DNA of 64,000 bases from Tubiluchus corallicola (Eukaryota > Priapulida > Priapulimorpha > Priapulimorphida > Tubiluchidae), in assembly GCA_030141605.1 (NCBI GenBank), contig JAQGDQ010000090.1, positions 62,001 to 126,000 on the forward strand, given 5' to 3'. Position numbers and translations under genes: made by a program. Under the pieces are notes generated by a model. It had not been told where the DNA came from and searched no databases. It saw nothing but the letters and a program-made list of their open reading frames with translations. Below, piece by piece: positions 23,371 through 36,481 of this stretch (positions are counted from its first letter, which is position 1; every line of letters starts with the position of its first letter).

Positions 23371-23482
23371 TTTTTCCTTGCGTCCTCACTGTGAAATCGA
23401 CCCCACCTGGCGAATAAAGTCAACTGATTTTTCCTTGCGTCCTCACTGTGAAATGGACCTAACCTGGCGAATGAAGTATTAC
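23371..23482. repeat. 57-base tandem duplication
   Basis: Two copies of a unit starting TTTTTCCTTGCGTCCTCACT at 23371 and 23428, differing at a handful of bases. The core CTTGCGTCCTCACTGTGAAA is the reverse complement, with two mismatches, of 22825-22846 inside the MITE-like element, so both probably come from one element. Confidence 0.8.
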
Positions 23483-24339
23483 ACAACTGATTTGATAGCA
23501 TCTGTATTTTAGATAGAGGCGGATATTTGCGAAAATATTCTACATGTTTAACAGTACAAAACTTATTTCCTATCGGATGCCTGAAAAATACACAATTAGT
23601 AACGTTAAAAATGTTGAAAATTTTCGCAATCAAGTCACCTATCAATTCAACATTACTTCAAACAAATAAAAATATTTATATATTTATGCTTACACAGTTT
23701 GAAATTGTGTAAAAATACATAGTTTATAATTTGAAAATACTACGATCATTCTCGGGGCGAGGGGCATCACTGGAACAGCTAAGTGCCAGTAAGTGACCAA
23801 GTAGTGTGCTCGGTTAGCGGTTATGAAGTTAAGCAATCCTAGACCCGAAATTAGTTTGTTTAAGTAACCATGATTTAAGATACATAGACACGCTTTTGTT
23901 AGTTCAAAAATAGTTTTTCTAGTTATGAACTTAACAACTGCTTAAACTCATTGGTATGATGTCATATAAGCACTACTTGCTTCACAGTGTATATTGAAAT
24001 TGGCAAGCTTGTTAAAAAGTAAAAAAAAAACATTCAACATCATCATCACTACTACCATGATTATAATCAAAGTGTCATCAGCATCAGCATTATATCATAA
24101 TCGTCGTTATCATCTTCACCAGCTTCATCAACACATCTTCATTATTACCATCAGGACACTTTTCTAGTCCTACAATGCCCATGGAATTTGCGCGAAAAAT
24201 ACTTATACTACACTGTTTACACAGTATACAGTACCCTGAAAAGATGCCAGCCTTTTGTTGAAAAGTTCCAATTTTGATTTTATTGAAATCGCATTTCTTG
24301 AATACATAGGAACTACACTTCACAACGAAATTGCAACTT

Positions 24340-24775
24340 GTGCCTTTTCAACCCGTGACCCATGGGACATAGGTCAACCAATCGCGGCGTTACTTATACC
24401 AATCAATTTGTCTCATTGAGATTTTTCATTTGATATACTACAAGGTACTATTGCTCGACTCTCAATGTATTTCTGTTCCTGAGCCCGATTTTTTGTTTTT
24501 TGACGCCCTACTGGAGTAAGACATCAACCAATCGCGGCGTTACTTATACCAATCAATTTGTCTCATTGAGATCTTTCATTTCATTTACTCCAAGTTAATT
24601 TCGGCTGACAATGGAAGGCATTTAGCTCCTCGGTCGACCCCCATTTTGCCCCTCCTGAGGGCGGAGATCAACCAATCTCTGGGCAATTATTACCATTCAT
24701 TTGACAATGGGCATATAGGTCCCAGAAAACGGATTTTAACCCTCAAACGTGACTACTGTATTCGTTATCATATCG
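24340..24775. repeat. Tandem repeat of about 150 bases, three decaying copies
   Basis: The segment CAACCAATCGCGGCGTTACT occurs at 24376 and 24526 (150 bases apart), each followed by the same CAATTTGTCTCATTGAGAT. A third copy from about 24667 (ATCAACCAATCTCTGGGCAA) is more diverged. Each copy is preceded by a related GACC/CCCCATTTTGCC-type stretch. Confidence 0.75.
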
Positions 24776-25308
24776 TAACTATGATTATTTTACGCTGCAT
24801 TTGCGTGAACTGGATAAATGACGCCTAGAGTAAGCATGGTTTCGCACGATTATGCACTATTTGTAAAGCCATTAAATTAACGTGATATTACGCTGCCTGG
24901 GCTGTTATAAAAACATATGCGATACCCTAAGCACCACGTACGCCCATCGATTAGACCATCCGTTTCACCAGAATGAGAAACTGCAAGTTTAATACAATGC
25001 CTAATCAGGAAGCCATTGTACCCCTCCTGAACAATATGACTGCAATAGAAGAAAATTGGCTTTTACAGGTTGCCTGTAGGACGTTCGAATGTGCAAACGA
25101 GTCGGAGGAATAAAAGAGAACAAAATTAATTTTTCTCAATTGTTGCATTCGTTTCGTTTTTTTCTGATTTCACTTGCGGCGGGGCATTTCCCACCCCGTT
25201 CTGGATCCGGTTTCAGCTTGAAGTGGATGATGTTGGTATTGTCCCAAGAGCATAATCAGCTAAGTGCCCCCTATCACAGCACTTCTAGTCAAGTGCAGCG
25301 AGACGAGC

Positions 25309-25595
25309 GAGGCGGTCTGATAATTAGTATCGCAGTGTCATTAGCATCAGTTTCTCTGCATACTGGAGGGTGTATCCATGCAGGGGGCCAGCAGGTCTAA
25401 TAATTAATATCACAGTGTCTTTTTACAATAGCTTTCCTCAATACTGGAGGACGAATCTCAGCAAGAGTCGCTTCAGTTTCGCGACCACCGAGGGCGTGTC
25501 CATGCAGGGGAATGGCAGGGGATCATAGTGTCATTAGCAATAGCTTCCCCGAATACTAGAGAACGTACCCATCTACGGGATGACAGCAATTTTTC
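25309..25595. repeat. Minisatellite-like repeat, three imperfect copies
   Basis: Units beginning TCTGATAATTAGTATCGCAG, TCTAATAATTAATATCACAG and GGGATCATAGTGTCATTAGC (about 25315, 25395, 25528) each continue with GT-rich, CAATAGCTT-like and AATACTGGAGG-like segments and end near a GCAGG/CAGCA motif. Unit lengths differ (about 80 and 135 bases). Confidence 0.6.
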
Positions 25596-25599
25596 AACA

Positions 25600-27070
25600 A
25601 CTTAACACGTCACCTGACAACTATTAATTCTGTTCGAGCCAATCGACAGGTGGTGACTATAAATCAGTTGTTACACACTTTTGGTTTATTTTTCAAGAAA
25701 GCTTTTTTTCAAGTAGTTACAAGTAGTTACTGAGAAAAATGATCGCTGCTGTCAAATCTATCGGTTAACTACGTACGGATTTGATGTGACAGCACGCCTG
25801 TGAGTGACAGTTACTAACTTAAAAGTTTCGTATCAGCATGGTTTCACAGTGCAACAAGTTACGGTGCAGTGCGCATGCGCGAGACGCAAGAAGCCAGCGG
25901 ATACCGCATGGAGCTGAATTAGATTTTGTCAAATGCACGTGGCTAGGGTTTCCGATTTTCTCATATAACGATGGAAATTATTTGCAACATTACGCCGCTT
26001 GATTTGCATCTGGAATTTTTATTCTGTTCTGGAAATTGTTGAAGCGTTATAGTGGTAATGTGAGACGAAATTATAGCCAACGCAGCGTTACAATAGCTCA
26101 GTGGTAACCGCGCCAAAGTGCTTTCTAATCATTTGACTGACAGTAATAAAATTAATATTTTTTTAAGCGATAAGTTAACATATAAATAAGTGACACTTTT
26201 ACTTTCAATGTTCAGCACATCTAATTAATGAACGGTGTCAATGCTCAGTAATTATGGCGCTATTTTCGTTACTTCAAATTTGTACAACGCTGTTTCAGTT
26301 AGCATCATTTTTTGGTAAGTACCCGAATTTAAAGTTGTTGTTGTTCGACTTTTTTACTTTTTTGTATTGTAATTTGTAGTGTTAATAAAAATAAAAAACA
26401 TGTGAGTCAAAACAAAATTAAAGTACAACTTTTTCAAATTAGCTGGCAATTTATGATATCATTAATATTAAATAATAAATAATAATACATAATAAAAACA
26501 CAATTATGATTGATATTTTTTTATCAGCGGATCTTGGCTTTGTTGAAAACAAAGAAAATGCGCTAAGCGCAACTATTATAATTATTAGAATTTTTTCTAG
26601 CGATATAAATGATTTATTTTAATCATATTAAAACGCCTTTTATTTTACAATCTCTACTTTTTATACATTTCATAATCTTCCTCCTACTTTCTTGAGTGAT
26701 TCTGTATTACCTATAATATAAAATAGCTGAACTGTTATAACAAATCAAATTGCTTTTTGTCCATTCAGTTGTAACGCTTTAATCTACAAGTTCGTAGTTA
26801 GTACAGCTATGTTTGTAAATCACATTTATAATCTTATACAGTCAATAATTTTCCTTAACGTAGGCATTATCTGAATACTATTTAACAAGAAACATATAGA
26901 ATGTAATGAGAAAAATCTCACCTGCCTAGCTAATTATCTGGCGCACGATGCGTTTTTATCGATAATTACCTTCTAGGTATCTTTATTGATAACGACGACC
27001 TTTATACTATAAGAATATGCATAGCGTCATATCGTAACTGAGCTGCATTTCATCAAATGTTACTAAAGCC
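25600..27070. other. Intergenic region, nothing recognised
   Basis: AT-rich. A tRNA-like AATAGCTCAGTGGTAACCGC at about 26092 resembles a D-arm/A box, but no B box or anticodon stem follows, so I do not call a tRNA. Confidence 0.35.
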
Positions 27071-27074
27071 TGTT

Positions 27075-27190
27075 ATTTAGTCACTTAGTTAGTCAGTCGA
27101 TCAGTTAATCCATTAGTCAGTCGATCGGTCGGTCGGTCAGTCAGTCAGTTTAGTCAGTCAATCAGTGATTCAGTCAGTCAGTTAATCATT
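27075..27190. repeat. (GTCA)n degenerate tetranucleotide repeat
   Basis: GTCA, GTCG and ATCA units in tandem with frequent substitutions. Confidence 0.85.
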
Positions 27191-27199
27191 TAGTTAATT

Positions 27200-30100
27200 A
27201 ATGAGTCATCTAACCGCTCAATAAGCCAATAAATTGTTTTGTCAATTAGTGGTCATTTAATCAGCTTGAAATTTAGCTACGTAACCACTATTTAGACAGC
27301 AACTCTTTGAAGCATGATCCTATGTCAGCCAATAAACAATTACACATGTATTACCGTTCAGAAATTTTTTCAACACAAAATTTTTTACTCATTGTATGAA
27401 TTAAATAAATTATAGTGACTGTTGTAGAATTATGCTTTAAACTATGTTTATATTACATGCAATTTTTTAAAAATTAAGACACTGGAAATGCAATTTATAT
27501 GAGCAGATCGAAATCTGCCATAAAAGTTCCTCTCCATCTCACAAAAGATTACAGGGGATTATCTTCTCACTGAAGCCATTTTATGGGTAAATATGAACAG
27601 GGATTACATGCAATATTGGTTCTTAAAGAAAAGTTCTACGACTTCTTTAATCCTGGCAGCACCTATAACACAACTCGGTTTGCGTGTTTTAGAAAGGCTC
27701 CGTAATATCCTAGAAAGGGCAGTTACACGAATGCGACAAAGTAAGACGTGACAAGGCAGCATTATTAGCTAAAGAACGATTATGGCTCTAAAGAACGTTA
27801 TGAACGTTACGCGTAGAATCCATGAAATGTTCTGGTTAGTATGGGTTTAGCTGGACAATAACAAGTTTTTATTAAAGTGGTTTAAATACAATTGATACCA
27901 ACACAAAGTACCTACGGAGGTAAAACAACCTGTCCAAAGGGTATTGTCACTAAATGTGTGTGTACGTGCGTGTGTGTGCGTGACCAATTGTGTGGTACAC
28001 CTGCGAAACTTCCGATGTAAAATGACAAAATCTCAACAAAAAAGATATTTATCAAATTTATTTCCTTTATACGTGCAACCGAGCTTGAAACAACCCAATT
28101 CAAGAAAAAAGTAAAATTTATTTGCATTTAAACCTAGAAGTGGACGACCGTGAAAGCCTTTACAGATGCTTGCTTCGCTTTATTTAATTTCGATTTGACA
28201 AGTTGTGAACTTCGATTCCTGCCTTCGATTTCTGTTTATGTGATAGCAATTTATAAGTCAATTATTTTGCTATGGCAAGCCATAGACCTTAACTCCTATT
28301 CAATATTAGACTATTACACATTACAGATTTCAGTAATAAGCTAATTTGTTTTTGTGGTCACAGCGGATTGCCGTATTTCTAAATGCGCTTACTGTGATTT
28401 GATTATCGTTTAATCAAATTATTTGTTACTGATTACGAGATTCCCAGAGCGGCCATGATCCAGACATCCTAGAGGGCAGTGTCTCCCTATTAACTGGCTT
28501 CATTTGAAAGAGGCAATTAGCGTGTACATGAGACCACTACCGACCAGCCATTTTACAGAGTTGATCTTTGAGATTGAGTTGTTGGGACTGTTAAAAATAG
28601 CACGTGGCAAGATTCCAGAATCTCAGCCGTCTTGTGAACAAATTCAATATGATCGATCTTCAAAAGGAACTTGATTTGTTTGGAAAATAAGCATTTTAGC
28701 ATACGAGTGTCAACAGAATAAGAGAAATATCAGATCACATGGTGACATCATTGTAACAAATGACATCAGAATGACGCAATCTTCCATTTTCGTTTTATTA
28801 ACAACATGTATATAAGCGCTCTCTATCCGTTTGAGTTACTCTTTATCTTTAGGAAGCTTTATGAAGATTCAACGTTTTTCATATCCAGAAAGCATTAGCA
28901 TTAAAATTTTGTATTCAGTATTTTCATTTCAGTATATACCTAGGACTAAATTTGAATACTTATATAATCTAATGTGCATATGTGGAAGGCGCAAATGATA
29001 AAATCAGTCTTAAAAAATAAAAAAGTACTAAAAATACAATTACATACGGTAGGTACTAAAAAGGCATAAAAAGGTTATTAATTTTGCCTAAAACGTTAAA
29101 CAAGAAAAGACAAACACATAACGTTTTTCGCGACACAATGACCAGTTTTAGGTAAAACGTCTTAGTATGGTTAATAAAATCGAATTTTATCATGTTTGTC
29201 GTTGGCCCACTTGAGGTGCTCTAGATTAAATTAGGAGCAGTAGCCGGTGTAGGATATTTATTAACCCAAAGCGCGTACGTTCTGGGAAAGTTTTACTAAT
29301 TTCGCTCATCTTTCAACCAGTAATCACATTTGGTAGAGCCAAATTTCATTGTCATACACTCCAGAGATATTCATCTGTCCAATTACAGAAGGAGTGAGAT
29401 GCGTAGATTCCGCCGAGTGCATGCATATTGCATGGGAGATTTTAATTAAACTGTACCGCGCGTAATTTTCCATGCAGGCAGTCAAGTCTACGTGCCTTTG
29501 AAACACTGATTCCAGATTTACCAGGGCGCATCTAAAACGAGGGGGGCAAAAAGCACTGTTGAATTAGCCAGACTTCACACGAAAGAGCAAAAGAGAGAAC
29601 TGAAACGAGCATTTTCGATCTTTCTGGGGTCGAAAATAAACCTGGGATTACAATTACTTAGGGGAGCTATGACAGACCCAAGAGGAACACAAATATAGGT
29701 GGAGGTATGTCAGACCCTTGAGGAACACCAAAACCGATTTTATATACAGACGAGATTTTCCTTGATAAATAATTCCTGCACTCCAACTCCTGTGATTATT
29801 GAAGTATAATGCTAGATAGACTATTACCCCTGTGAGTTTTTACAGAAAACGCTTGCTTTTAACATCGAAAATTTCATTTGCATTCTTTGGCTTTAATACA
29901 CGGCTTCGAATTACAGGCTATGAAAGATTATTTGCTCTGCTCGCGCACCCGTTTATTGCCTTATTGAGAAAACTTAATAAAATTCTGGATTTCGTGCATT
30001 TGCGGTTTGCATTTATTGGAATGGGTCTTTTGTAATATATGCCACCATCAGCGTGCAACAAAAGGCAATATGGAGAATGCTAAAATGGCTCATATTAACT

Positions 30101-31030
30101 GTGCATTTGTGTTGGAGTTCATTGTTAATTCATTAATATAATATGGCTTCCTTATTCTCGTGTATAGTATGTTAACAATAAAGCCAGCAGTTGGGCATTT
30201 TGTTGTGGTTAAGTCAAGCGTATTTGTCAGAGCTTGGCGGGTTATTACTTTGGTGTGCAAAAGTTCATCACCCATGATGGCAAATGGCGCGTTAAGTTTA
30301 TTATTCATAACAATTTGTTACTGTGACCTAAGATAGCTGCTGTTTCAAGCGACGTGTCGTAGACATAATTATTTTTTAAATATTTTGGAAGTGATGTCAG
30401 ACCCAATTTATCAACATCTCAATGGAAAAATTTAAAAGTAATGTTAGACCAAGCCTGTCATCATCTCAGTGAGATGTTCGACCCAATTTATCATCATCTC
30501 ATTTGAAAAATTAAGAGCAAAAATTAAAAGGGTAAAAGTTCTAGGTCTTATTTACCAAGCTGACAAAACAGCTGCAAAGGAGCTAGTGTCATAGCGTGGC
30601 CTGTTAAAAGTTCCTACTCACACACGTGACATTTGTTACACAACATTACCTCTCTCCAATGTCGCAGAGCGTGCTGGCGAAAAATGAGAATGACTGCTAC
30701 TTTTTATGACACGTGCGGTCGGCAATTTATATAAATTGATTACAAAATGTCCATTAATATTATCAGTAACGAAGCGAGAGTGGCTGATATGCACTTTTGC
30801 GCTAAAATGGATGACAAGAGGAAAAATCGCATGTGAATTTGTAAGCTTTAGCACAGTTACAACAGTTGTTGTAGGAGGAGTCCATCACCATCACCACCAT
30901 CACCGCCATCAGCAACAGTAGCAGTACCAGTAGCAGTTAAAAAAAACTGAACATCGTAATTCAAGCAATGAAGGTAATTTCGGTGTTCGTTCAAGCGTAA
31001 TTTATAGGCACCGTATTAAGCAAATGTGCA
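27200..31030. other. Gene-poor intergenic stretch with small repeats
   Basis: No convincing exon. Small items seen: a (GT)n run near 27957-27982; a pair of GACAGACCC-AAGAGGAACAC segments near 29670-29745; three copies of a 40-50 base unit (GATGTCAGACCCAATTTATC type) from 30393 to 30520; and a CACCAT-rich tract at 30880-30910. Confidence 0.4.
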
Positions 31031-31115
31031 TTTCTCTCTCTTGCTCCTTCCCTCCCTCCTCTCTCTTTCTCCCACTCCTCTCCATCCCTCACTGTTCTCT
31101 CTCTCTCTCTCTTGA
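31030..31115. repeat. (CT)n-rich pyrimidine tract
   Basis: Continuous C/T-rich stretch with CTCTCT and CCTCCC units. Confidence 0.8.
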
Positions 31116-31689
31116 AGCAGGTAATAGTTATCTGCTACCTAATGGGAATACAAGTAGATACAAACATTAGTTTGCTTAATCACTTTTCACCTTACATGTA
31201 GACTTAAACTTGGACGAAAACACAGCTTGAATGGCTACGTTAATGGCTTGGTGACAGCAACTACTTTAGTATGTGTCAGAAACAACAAAGGTATAGCTCA
31301 GGTAAAACACCTGCGTTTAACAGTGACTAATCAACACGCAACATTACCTGCGTGCAGCGCGTCATAATCATTTACCTGAATCATGATTCATTCTACATTT
31401 CGTGTTTTGATGACCAACTAGTAAACAGTCTGAATCAGAAACTATATAACCGATTACTAATTGAATCGCAAATTCTTTTTGCCACTGTGTAGAAGATTTC
31501 TAATTGAATTCAATAATTTAAGAATAATTAACCTACGGGAATACGTTAGTATTAAAAGCAAAGACGTATTAGCAACATACTTACATTGTTAGTACCAGCA
31601 TTTAGTGTAAATACTAACAAGTAATTTTTATGCAGGCAAGGCCAACGGCTACTTAGCTACTACGGAAAGGTGAACACATGACTGTCAAA

Positions 31690-31860
31690 AGCAATAGAAT
31701 TTGTATAACTCATTTACTAGTGATATGATACACCTGTTAACATTCTTGAAGACCGTTAGGTTGTAGTTTTTAGGGAAACAATTTTCTGGCAAGGAGTTCC
31801 ACAGATAAGAAGTCCGAGAGAAAAATGAAACTGGAAGTTTCTGTGTTACTTCTAAGTTTC
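31690..31860 (-). mobile_element. LINE C-terminal relic, copy 3
   Basis: On the minus strand it reads like LWNSLPENC-type sequence across 31765-31830, followed by KNYNLTVF. It shares the core TTCCACAGATAAGAAG (plus strand) with the copies at 8367 and 49190. Confidence 0.5.
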
Positions 31861-31869
31861 TGAAACTAG

Positions 31870-33170
31870 CGATACTTTGCGTATTTTTGTTAATTGTTTG
31901 TGATTTTTTTCTGCGCTGTATATGTCTGCTTATTTAATTAGTGAATGTGTTATCATTAAAAAATCGGAAAATTCATGCGACATTTAGTGATTTTTACGTT
32001 ATTTATTTTTGCTTTTAACTGAAGACAGTGGTTTTACAAGCTGGTTTACTTGAAATGTTGTGTCTTTCACTTATTTATTGTGGGATTTCTTAGTTGTATC
32101 TAATTTTGCTATTAAGAATTATTTCCGTGATCCTATTAAAGTGCCTGCAGTAAGACCAGAATGTTTTTATGAAAGTTATAAGCTATGACACTGAGCCTGC
32201 AGAGGCATCTCAGCTATACATTTAGTTGTAAACACATCTTCTTTAAATGAACAAAATAACTAAAATTAGAGTAAACGAGTACTACACCCTGTGGTTACCC
32301 AATTATTTGCTAATCAAAACTCGGTGTTATTTAACTACAGTCACTAAACACATACCTTTTTCCCCGCATACTCGGCTATTTTTCATGTATCAAAAAGTTG
32401 TGCTTACGGTGCTGCATTACATAAGCGTCTAATTTGGAACATATTACTAATGTGTTTTATTTACTAATGTCATTTAATTCAAAGACACCATAGCTTAGCT
32501 GTGTTCTGAGAAGATAACGTTGCACATACCCTTATGGAGGCGCACAACCAGTGCAAATCTTGTTATATGGAGAGCACACTAGACCTATTATCACATAATC
32601 TGTTTCCATAGAGGTCAATCCATCATTCCAGTGAATCATGTAAAATGGCAAGTTTGCATTAAGTCGTTTGTACTGAAATCCCCAAGTCCCAAGATGTATT
32701 AGCCAGTTGTGTACACTATGCGAGCCAACACAAACGATTAGCATTAAGTTTTTGTGATGTTTCAATTTATCTATGCTGTAAATTTCTATAGCAGAGAACG
32801 ATATTGTAATGAAGCCAATCTTACAAAGGCTGAGACACAATATGGCGAACAAACAACAAGTTTGCTATGTACAAGCGATTTGTGGGCGAAGCTTTTAAAC
32901 GAACGATGTTATTAAACGAAAACATCAAAATGTTATTTGTGCATGCTCATTGAATGGAAGGATCTAAAGAAAATATGAAAACAAGTTTCTTAGCATTGTT
33001 TCTTACAAATCGTAAACATAGTGTAATCACCTTGTAATTGTGTAATAGTGCAATTCGGCAATAGTCAATAGTTAACAGCGTAATAGTTTTATTTTTTATT
33101 AGTTAAAGTGCTAACATTTAATAACAAGGTCTTTCATTGTCTAACTATTGTAAAATTATGTAGAAGGTAG
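31870..33170. other. Intergenic region with one unexplained minus-strand ORF
   Basis: The minus-strand frame 32852-32532 is open for 106 codons and starts with hydrophobic residues (MFAILCLSLCKIGFITISFS). I do not recognise it and see no matching exons around it, so it is not called as a gene. Otherwise AT-rich sequence. Confidence 0.3.
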
Positions 33171-33184
33171 TTTTCCCTTACATT

Positions 33185-33445
33185 GATTTTAGAACGAAAA
33201 AAAGAAAATAAGAGAGAAAGTTTAAAAATCAATAAAACTTTAAAACAGAAACAGGAACAACAGAAAATAGAAAGTAAGGAAAGAAATGAAAATAAAAGTA
33301 AAAAGAAAAGGGTGCCGGGAATAATAAAAAAGAAGAAAAAATAAACAAGGGAAGAAAAAGGAAAAAGAAAATGAAAAAAATAAATAAAAAGTAAACAAAG
33401 AAACAGAACGAAAGAAGCCAAGGGGAATGAAAAGGAAACTACAAA
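33185..33445. repeat. Purine-rich (GAAA/AAAG) tract
   Basis: About 260 bases almost free of C and T on the plus strand, mostly A with scattered G. It is an old simple-sequence tract and explains the Phe/Leu-rich minus-strand ORF. Confidence 0.85.
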
Positions 33446-33449
33446 AGAA

Positions 33450-36290
33450 AGGAAATGGAATTTTTAGTATTCCACATCTACCAATGGGAGTTTGCTAAAC
33501 GTCACATTGCCATAGCAAAGCCATTAAAATGTGCTCTACTCTAAAAAGTCTTGTAATGTATTCTGCTGTCAAAGGGAGCGACCCATAATTTCAAATTATG
33601 ACCCATAATGTGACTAATTTGTAAAAAATGGATTCTTGTTGCTTTGGCAAACTGTCTAATCAAGCGAATGGGTAACCAATTTCTTTGCATCAAAACCGCC
33701 TCTTTAATACCCAGTGCTGTTAAGCGATACTGTAATCACGTTATAGAGGCTGCGTAAAAAGCCTGCATGTTTTAATGGGTCGCATGTCAAACATAAAAGT
33801 CTAGAAAACGGCCCATAAAAAGCAGTTATAACGGAACGATAACGAGCTATTCGTTTGCTTAATGAGCAGGGCATAATTAATACGTCTGAAAAGGTTAGTA
33901 ATTAATGCAATATTGTAAAAATGTAGCTAGTTAATTGAAAAATAAAATGCATGGATTTCAGTCGCCTGCGACTGAATATAGGTCAATAGGGTTTCTGGGA
34001 TTAACGGCTTTAGTGACAGAAAAAAATCGCAAATTTCTTAGAATTTCCATTTTTTATGAATGTAGATCAGTAGATTTCTTTTCTGGGATTAATGACAATT
34101 CGTTTAATTGACCAGTGTGCATGTACTGATGTCTTTAATTTTATGTTTTATAATATATATCAACGTGGCTTTTGGAAAGAATGGCTATTCATTTAGTTGA
34201 TAAATATGCACTGATTTCTTACATTCTTCCAAACTATACGTCAAAGAGGTTTCTGGTTTTAATGGTAACCAGTTTCTTTAGTTGGCAAATATTTACTGAT
34301 TTCTTATAATCATCTGTGTTTTTAGAGAATGGTTTAATGGAATTTTAGAGAATGTAATGTGTTTCTGAGATTTTCCCATTTATATACACTAACCTCACAC
34401 TTACGCTGCCTTTTTACGGATTATAGGCTTACATACACAATGGTGATAATTCAATTATTGTTCAAATATGCACTGATTTTTTGAGTTCACGGGCACAAAA
34501 TCACAATTTCTGTTTATCTGAAAGCCATTATTAGGCTAATTATCACCCAGCGGGGCGATACTTTAACATAAAACTGTCCCTTAAACAAAAACTTCACGTG
34601 CATTCATAGTCCTGTGTGTTTGGTCAAACCAGCGTCTAGACCTCATGTTGTGTAAGTGATGACACAATGTTTTTTTTAATACTTAAAATGAGTTTTCAAG
34701 GAAAAGCATTAGGAGACTTTTTAGGTACACATCTTCATGTTTGCGTTGTGAAATGAGAATTTGCTGGGTGTTGCTCTAGTGCACTGTCAGGAAAATGAAG
34801 TAGTGAAAATAATAAATATTTTTGCGGTAATCGTATGAAAAACGTCAACAGTTGAAATCAGTCAACTCATCATTACAAAATGCTTGAAAGTAACGAGAAA
34901 AATAAACAACAATCACAGTTGTACATAAATCAACAGCAAGTAGAGATGAAACCAAAAACAGACACGCCCACTATTGCATCAACTTTTTTATCATTCTTAA
35001 TGGCTATATATAACTTTCCAGAAACAGAGCCAGACAATTTTACTGATGTTCATAGAGTTTCTGATGAAGACAGTTTTCTGTGTTATACAGTGCGGGCGTT
35101 CACATAGAAGATGCGAGCAACTTTGACCAATTTGATCTATATTCTGCGATTAGATGCTGGAATGATAATCCTTCTATTAAACAGTGAATGATTTTCTAGA
35201 TTGCCAAGTCGTCGTTAGAGTCTATTGGGTCTATTGCTGATAAACTGCAAGTCGATTATGTAATATTACATGCATGTTGCTTGACACGAAATCAGAATAA
35301 TAATTACAAAAACAGAAATTAATAAGATTTAACCTCTGTGTGAGTGAGTTAAGCGGTCCATATTGAACAGTTGCTTCTTTGAGTTTAATACATACACATA
35401 CACACGCACACACGCACGCACGCACGCACGCACGCCAGCCCCATCTTTATTCACACAATCATTGCATTACATGTAATATATAATAAGGTAAGTAGTGCTA
35501 TTTACATTGGTATATACATTATGTTGTTAGTAGCGAATACATCATTTCATTGATATCATTAACTGTGAAACCTTCAATTACATATTCATTATGCAAAGTC
35601 CAGAACGGAGTCTAACTCATTGTCAAAGATAATCATCTAGAATGAAACACTGAAGTGGCTACGTTAGCTACATTTAATTACGTCTACATTTATCCTTTAA
35701 ACGAACTAAATTTTCAGAAAAGATATAGCAGATAATATTGTTCAAAAGCAGTTTCCATGTCAGTCGCTTGACAATTTACTGAATTTCGGTCGCTACAGAT
35801 ACCCTGTGAGCACTCAAGTATTGCGCTCGCCTAACTGGAGGTAAGGCTGCAGGGTTTAGATTTGACCAGTACCGCACTGTACACAAAAAATTATTAATGT
35901 AGGCTTTGACTGGATGAGCCGTCAGTTCAAAAAGCGCTTATATCCTCAGCAGAATTACAAAGAAAATCACACAGAGAAAATCTGATCCACATACATTCTT
36001 GTATGATACAGCAGTATTTAATTAATCCGAGCAGACAAGAAGCAACACATCTGCTGAGTTCTCACGCTTTTCAACCGGCAAGTACTAGATCCTAGTATGT
36101 AATTGCCGTATTTCTGATAAACTCAAGCTGCTTTCTGTCAATGACAAAAAGGCTCATTAAGTATTTTAAATTTGCAGTTTAAAACTAAATCGCTTTGCTT
36201 TTTCTATAAATGCTAAGAATAATAAGAAATACCTGTTGGACTTTTATAATGCGTTTCAAAATTTTCTCAAATAAGCGAAGCTGAAGCAAG
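33450..36290. other. Intergenic region, nothing convincing
   Basis: AT-rich. A 75-codon plus-strand ORF at 34880-35107 (MLESNEKNKQQ...) has ordinary composition but no recognised domain or flanking exons. A (CACG)n microsatellite lies at about 35400-35434. Confidence 0.35.
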
Positions 36291-36295
36291 CATTC

Positions 36296-36480
36296 TCACC
36301 TCACCTCACCTCATCTCACTTTACCTCACTTCACCTCACCTCATCTCACCTCACCTCACCTTCTCACCTGATTCCATATCACATCACACTTTTTTCACTT
36401 TACCTCACCTCACCTCACTTTATCTCGCATCATGTCACCTGACCTGACCAGACCTTAACTTACCTCACCTTTCCCAGCCT
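36296..36480. repeat. (CACCT)n pentanucleotide repeat
   Basis: Degenerate CTCAC/CACCT units leading directly into the (CCTAA)n array. They differ from its units by one base (CTCAC versus CTAAC). Confidence 0.9.
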
Positions 36481-36481
36481 G

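Noticed and set aside
26085-26150. A tRNA gene at AATAGCTCAGTGGTAACC
   Set aside because: Only a D-arm-like segment is present; no anticodon stem or T-arm follows.
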